From Desulfobacteraceae bacterium (GTDB taxonomy: Bacteria > Desulfobacterota > DSM-4660 > Desulfatiglandales > Desulfatiglandaceae), in assembly GCA_030642205.1 (NCBI GenBank), contig DAOWOF010000085.1, positions 1 through 8,807 of the forward strand: DNA of 8,807 nucleotides. Direction: 5' to 3'. The translations under genes and the position numbers were made by a program. The first letter of the stretch is position 1, and each line of letters begins with the position of its first letter. Positions 5,532 to 8,807 of this stretch are shown here, piece by piece. Under the pieces are notes generated by a model, which saw nothing but the letters and a program-made list of their open reading frames with translations, did not search any database and was not told the DNA's origin.

Positions 5532-8500
5532 TTAGTTGTTCTCCTCAATAACTCCCTCCAATTCAAGAAATGCTTCCATTAATTTTTGTCTTTCCTCATT
5601 GGTTGTTTGCCAATACTCTCTTTTATCTGCTTCAATAAGCTTTTTTATTAATTTCAATGTAGCAAATGAATTATTGTCAACCAGGCGGTCTTTCATTGCA
5701 TCATCAAAAATATACCTGTTTGAGATGTTTCTCCAGACCCACTCTTTTACTTTTCCAGTCGTTGCTGACAGGCCTAATATGTTTTCAACCCTGTCAGATA
5801 TTTTCTGCGCGCCATGAAATGAGTGCTCAAGCATGGCGTCAATCCATTTGGGATTTAATAGTCTTGTCCTTACTGCCCGCTCAATTGATTTTTCAGGATC
5901 TTCAACCTGAATGATTTCTTTTGTTGTATCTGCAATCAGCATTTGCGGCTTTTCACCTTTAAGCGATTCGATTGATTTGGAAAGGCCCCCATAAAATTCA
6001 TAGTAATGATCAAGCTCTGTAATTTCTAATTCATGGGTATCTCTTACCTGGCTTACAAGATCTACATTTGACAAGAGCTGCCTGAAAGCCTTTTTTGATG
6101 ATATCCCATGCGTATTATCATCATACCCATATTGCATGCTGTTGATATATGCGTTAGCCAAATCCTCTTCATCATTCCATCTTGAGGTCTCAATCATAGT
6201 GGTTAGCGGTGTTGCGTATTCACCTGTTTTTGGCCCGAATATCCTGATTTGCGCGGCGTCCATTTTATCGCCATCCGCGAGTTCTCCTGAAATTTCTTCT
6301 GAATGTTTCCTGATAAAATTCATTTCACAGGGTTCATCAAGGGAAGCCGCCAACTTAAACGCATTTCCCAGTAAAACTATCAGATTCGGAAGAGTATCTC
6401 TGAAAATACCGCATATTGTGACTACTACATCTATCCTTGGTCGTTTAAGCTCATCAAGGGCTATTACCTCAAGATCAGTAAACCATGGGCCGCTCTTTCT
6501 CACGGGTCGAAGGCCTAAATAGCAAAGGATTTGGCCAATAGTTTCTCCCCTTGTCTTTACAGTTTCAAACCCCCAGAGCACAACGCTTATGGTTTCAGGA
6601 TATTTTCCGTTTATTTTATAAAATTCATTGATAGTAGCTTGCGCTATAGTCTCTCCCCTGATGCATGCCGCGCTGCTGGGAATCAATCTGGGATCAAAAG
6701 GATAGATATTGGAGCCTGTTGGAAAGATTTCAGGAGTTCTTATAGGATCCCCGCCAATATTGGGCGCAATAAATTTGCCTGAAATCGCGTTTAAAAGTCC
6801 TTCGATTTCATGGTTATTCTCTATTTTTGCCTGTAAATTCCTGAGGTAATCAAAGACACTTCCTGCCTTTTGTCTGAATTTTACGGGAAAATTATTTAAT
6901 AGTCTTTGATCAGGACTGCCGTTAATAAGAAGTATTATAGCCTCTCTTGCTTCAGATTCTATTTGCTTCCATACATTAGCGCCGCCATTAGTTGATCTTG
7001 AGGGATGTCTTAGAAGATTTTCATAATCAAGCCCCTTTGATTCAGCTATAATACGGTGAAGAGATGGAACTTCCCTGTCATATCTTGAAACCAGAGTCAG
7101 CAGGTCTATGACTTCGTTATTCTCATAATTTCGCCCTAAAACGTGCACGCCCCTGGGTATTATCGACCTTTTCATCTCAAATAAGGAGTCTGAAATGCCC
7201 TCAATGGATGTATCATCAAAATTTAGATTTTTTGCTGTTTCGGTGATTTGTTTTTTTACGGTTTCCGCACGTTTGGGATCCTGAACACAGGCCTCATAAT
7301 ATTCATGAATCAGGACATCAAGATCCGCAAGTTCATCATAAAGATCAGAAGTTGTAAATGATGGGGTCTGATGATCCACGATAACAGCATAACTTCTGCG
7401 TTTTGCTATAGCAGCCTCGGAAGTATTTGTGACCCAGTAGATATAGAAATGAGGCATATCGCCTATCAATATGTCTGGGGTACAGGAAGAAGAAAGGCCG
7501 ACTTCTTTGCCCTTGGTAAACTCAAGGGTGCCATGAGTCCCCAGATGGATCAGCGCGTCAGCGCAAAATTCATGTTCTATCCATTTATAAAAGGCAAGAT
7601 ATTGGTGATGAACAGGCAGTTCACGATCATGGCAGGAAGCCCCCTGATCCTCATGCAGGCCGCGGGATGGCTGGATGCCGATAAAGATATTGCCCAGTGT
7701 AATGCCAGGAATAAAAAGTTCCTCCTTCCATGTCATAATATTTCCCGGAGGCTTCCCCCATTTTTTTATCATACTATTGCGAAGATCAGCAGGAATGCTG
7801 TCAAGCCATTTTGAATACAGGCTTTTTGAAACGGTTATACCTTTATAATTGTCGGGTAATGACCATTCCGGTGAATTAACCATGCCTGACAAAAGCATGA
7901 GATCCTTGATGTCTTTTTCCGGGATTTCAAGGCTATATTGCTGAGCTTTTAATTGAACAAGAATTTCTTTAATACTTTGAAATACATCAAGTGACTCGGT
8001 ATTTCCCAGATTTCCTTCGCCAGGTGGATAGTCGTATATAATGATGGCGATCTTTTTCTCTCTATTATCCTTTTGCTGCAGTATGAGCCAGCGTTTGAAA
8101 CGGTTTGAAAATTTTTTAATCCGATCATCAATGACGCGCGCATCCATGACTTTATCATCAATATTTTTGCTAAAGCCAGCGCCGGACATGCCACTTAGAA
8201 CCACAGGCTCAATACACCCGTCTATTTCACGCATTGCCACCGCTATTACTGTCTCTACAGGAGACAGACCAATATCAGATTCCTGCCACCTCGCAATCTC
8301 ACCCTGATACATATGAACAGGCCCAAAAAACGGGCAGTTAAGCTTTTTTTGCAAGGCAATGGTCGCATCAGGATCTCCCCCCAAGGGGCCGCCGTTTAAT
8401 CTGAAATACTGGAGATTGATAACTGCTGTTACAATAGGATTTCCATCTTTGATGAAGAATTTTTCAAGATTTTCAAGATTAACCATTATATCCGAAAATA

Positions 8501-8807
8501 CAGGGATAACGTTGGCGTCTTCTTTGAGTTCTTCCATGAGAGCCTTAACCACTGGTATACAATCATCAAAATGCATGCCCCCATAAAAAAATATCCCAAT
8601 ATTGGGTTTATGCGGCATAGGCGGGAAATCCTTTAAAAAGTCATCCAGTGTCAAATAAAGTTCTTCTGACTCAGGATGATAAATTCCTCCTTTGGGAAAG
8701 CAGACAGGGGGATGAAACTGAGCCCATTTTTTTTTGCCGTATTCTTTTAAAAGCAGAAGCAGAAAATTCTTTAGATTCTCTTTTCCTCCATACTGCCAGT
8801 AATCAAT
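5532..8807 (-). CDS. cobN: Cobaltochelatase large subunit CobN (partial, 5' end beyond window)
   Basis: The frame is open from the right edge to TAA 5534-5532, giving 1,091 visible residues. The family is usually about 1,200-1,300 long, so perhaps 100-200 N-terminal residues are missing. The TTG at 8654 is not the start: the upstream codons continue typical CobN sequence (PVCFPKGGIYHPESEELYLT). CobN/BchH-family landmarks, numbered from the edge, are HLGTHGTLEF at about 421-430, TGSNIYPFDPRLIPSSAAC at about 697-715, RPRIDVVVTICGIFRDTLPN at about 789-808, DHYYEFYGG at about 933-941 and RTRLLNPKW at about 980-988. With an AAA+ ATPase pair (CobS/CobT, or ChlI/ChlD-like), CobN inserts cobalt into the corrin ring in the cytoplasm, using ATP. 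No partner gene is visible. No frameshift or internal stop was found. Relatives can be Mg-chelatase H or orphan CobN-like proteins, but B12 context favours CobN. Confidence 0.93.
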   Translation of the reverse strand: MDYWQYGGKENLKNFLLLLLKEYGKKKWAQFHPPVCFPKGGIYHPESEELYLTLDDFLKDFPPMPHKPNIGIFFYGGMHFDDCIPVVKALMEELKEDANVIPVFSDIMVNLENLEKFFIKDGNPIVTAVINLQYFRLNGGPLGGDPDATIALQKKLNCPFFGPVHMYQGEIARWQESDIGLSPVETVIAVAMREIDGCIEPVVLSGMSGAGFSKNIDDKVMDARVIDDRIKKFSNRFKRWLILQQKDNREKKIAIIIYDYPPGEGNLGNTESLDVFQSIKEILVQLKAQQYSLEIPEKDIKDLMLLSGMVNSPEWSLPDNYKGITVSKSLYSKWLDSIPADLRNSMIKKWGKPPGNIMTWKEELFIPGITLGNIFIGIQPSRGLHEDQGASCHDRELPVHHQYLAFYKWIEHEFCADALIHLGTHGTLEFTKGKEVGLSSSCTPDILIGDMPHFYIYWVTNTSEAAIAKRRSYAVIVDHQTPSFTTSDLYDELADLDVLIHEYYEACVQDPKRAETVKKQITETAKNLNFDDTSIEGISDSLFEMKRSIIPRGVHVLGRNYENNEVIDLLTLVSRYDREVPSLHRIIAESKGLDYENLLRHPSRSTNGGANVWKQIESEAREAIILLINGSPDQRLLNNFPVKFRQKAGSVFDYLRNLQAKIENNHEIEGLLNAISGKFIAPNIGGDPIRTPEIFPTGSNIYPFDPRLIPSSAACIRGETIAQATINEFYKINGKYPETISVVLWGFETVKTRGETIGQILCYLGLRPVRKSGPWFTDLEVIALDELKRPRIDVVVTICGIFRDTLPNLIVLLGNAFKLAASLDEPCEMNFIRKHSEEISGELADGDKMDAAQIRIFGPKTGEYATPLTTMIETSRWNDEEDLANAYINSMQYGYDDNTHGISSKKAFRQLLSNVDLVSQVRDTHELEITELDHYYEFYGGLSKSIESLKGEKPQMLIADTTKEIIQVEDPEKSIERAVRTRLLNPKWIDAMLEHSFHGAQKISDRVENILGLSATTGKVKEWVWRNISNRYIFDDAMKDRLVDNNSFATLKLIKKLIEADKREYWQTTNEERQKLMEAFLELEGVIEENN

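Noticed and set aside
8652..8654. TTG at 8654 as the cobN start
   Set aside because: The frame is open to the window edge and the 51 upstream codons encode CobN-like sequence, so the gene is simply cut by the edge.
8727..8735. Nine-A run in cobN (and one in the TPR gene near 332-340) as a programmed frameshift
   Set aside because: Both reading frames continue correctly through the run with family-like sequence on each side, so no frameshift is needed.
1..8807. CRISPR arrays, tRNA genes, insertion sequences, integrases
   Set aside because: I saw no regularly spaced repeats, no tRNA cloverleaf, no transposase or integrase frame, and no terminal inverted repeats with target duplications.

Overview
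The window looks like chromosomal DNA of a low-GC, AT-rich Gram-negative bacterium. The best guess is a Desulfobacterota (Desulfobacterales-like) anaerobe, with a gammaproteobacterium less likely. The guess rests on the operon type (DUF3450, TtpC, ExbB, ExbD, TonB, TPR), a CobN of the 'HLGTHGTLEF' type, and the AT-rich intergenic DNA. No rRNA or other taxonomic marker is present, so this is inference. Every gene I can support lies on the minus strand, so the locus reads from the right edge to the left edge.

Layout in transcription order. (1) 8807-5532: cobN, the large subunit of a cobaltochelatase. It is cut at its 5' end by the window edge. (2) 5439-5142: a regulatory leader. It has a candidate sigma70-type promoter, a complete adenosylcobalamin-type (B12) riboswitch with a clear B12 box, and a strong intrinsic terminator just before the next gene, which is the layout of a transcription-attenuation switch. 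(3) 5077-4868: a 69-residue peptide gene. The first 25 residues form a textbook double-glycine leader and the remaining 44 form a hydrophobic/amphipathic core without Cys or His. (4) 4867-4508: about 360 bp of AT-rich non-coding DNA with an imperfect inverted repeat and weak promoter-like sites. (5) 4507-1 (continuing past the left edge): a compact operon for a TonB2-type energy-transduction complex. It encodes a DUF3450 periplasmic coiled-coil protein, TtpC, ExbB, ExbD, TonB and a secreted TPR protein that runs off the left edge. The first three genes are joined by two 4-bp ATGA overlaps.

How they may work together. CobN acts in corrin-ring cobalt insertion. The riboswitch senses the finished cofactor. 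The TonB2 complex supplies energy to outer-membrane receptors of the kind that import B12 or other chelates. The unexpected element is the small gene directly behind the B12 switch. That position is usually taken by a transporter, a receptor or a biosynthetic enzyme, but here it encodes what looks like an exported bacteriocin-like or signal-like peptide. A B12-controlled secreted peptide between cobN and a TonB system is the best candidate for an undescribed system in this window. Its function cannot be read from the sequence, and no peptidase-ABC exporter or modifying enzyme lies inside the window.
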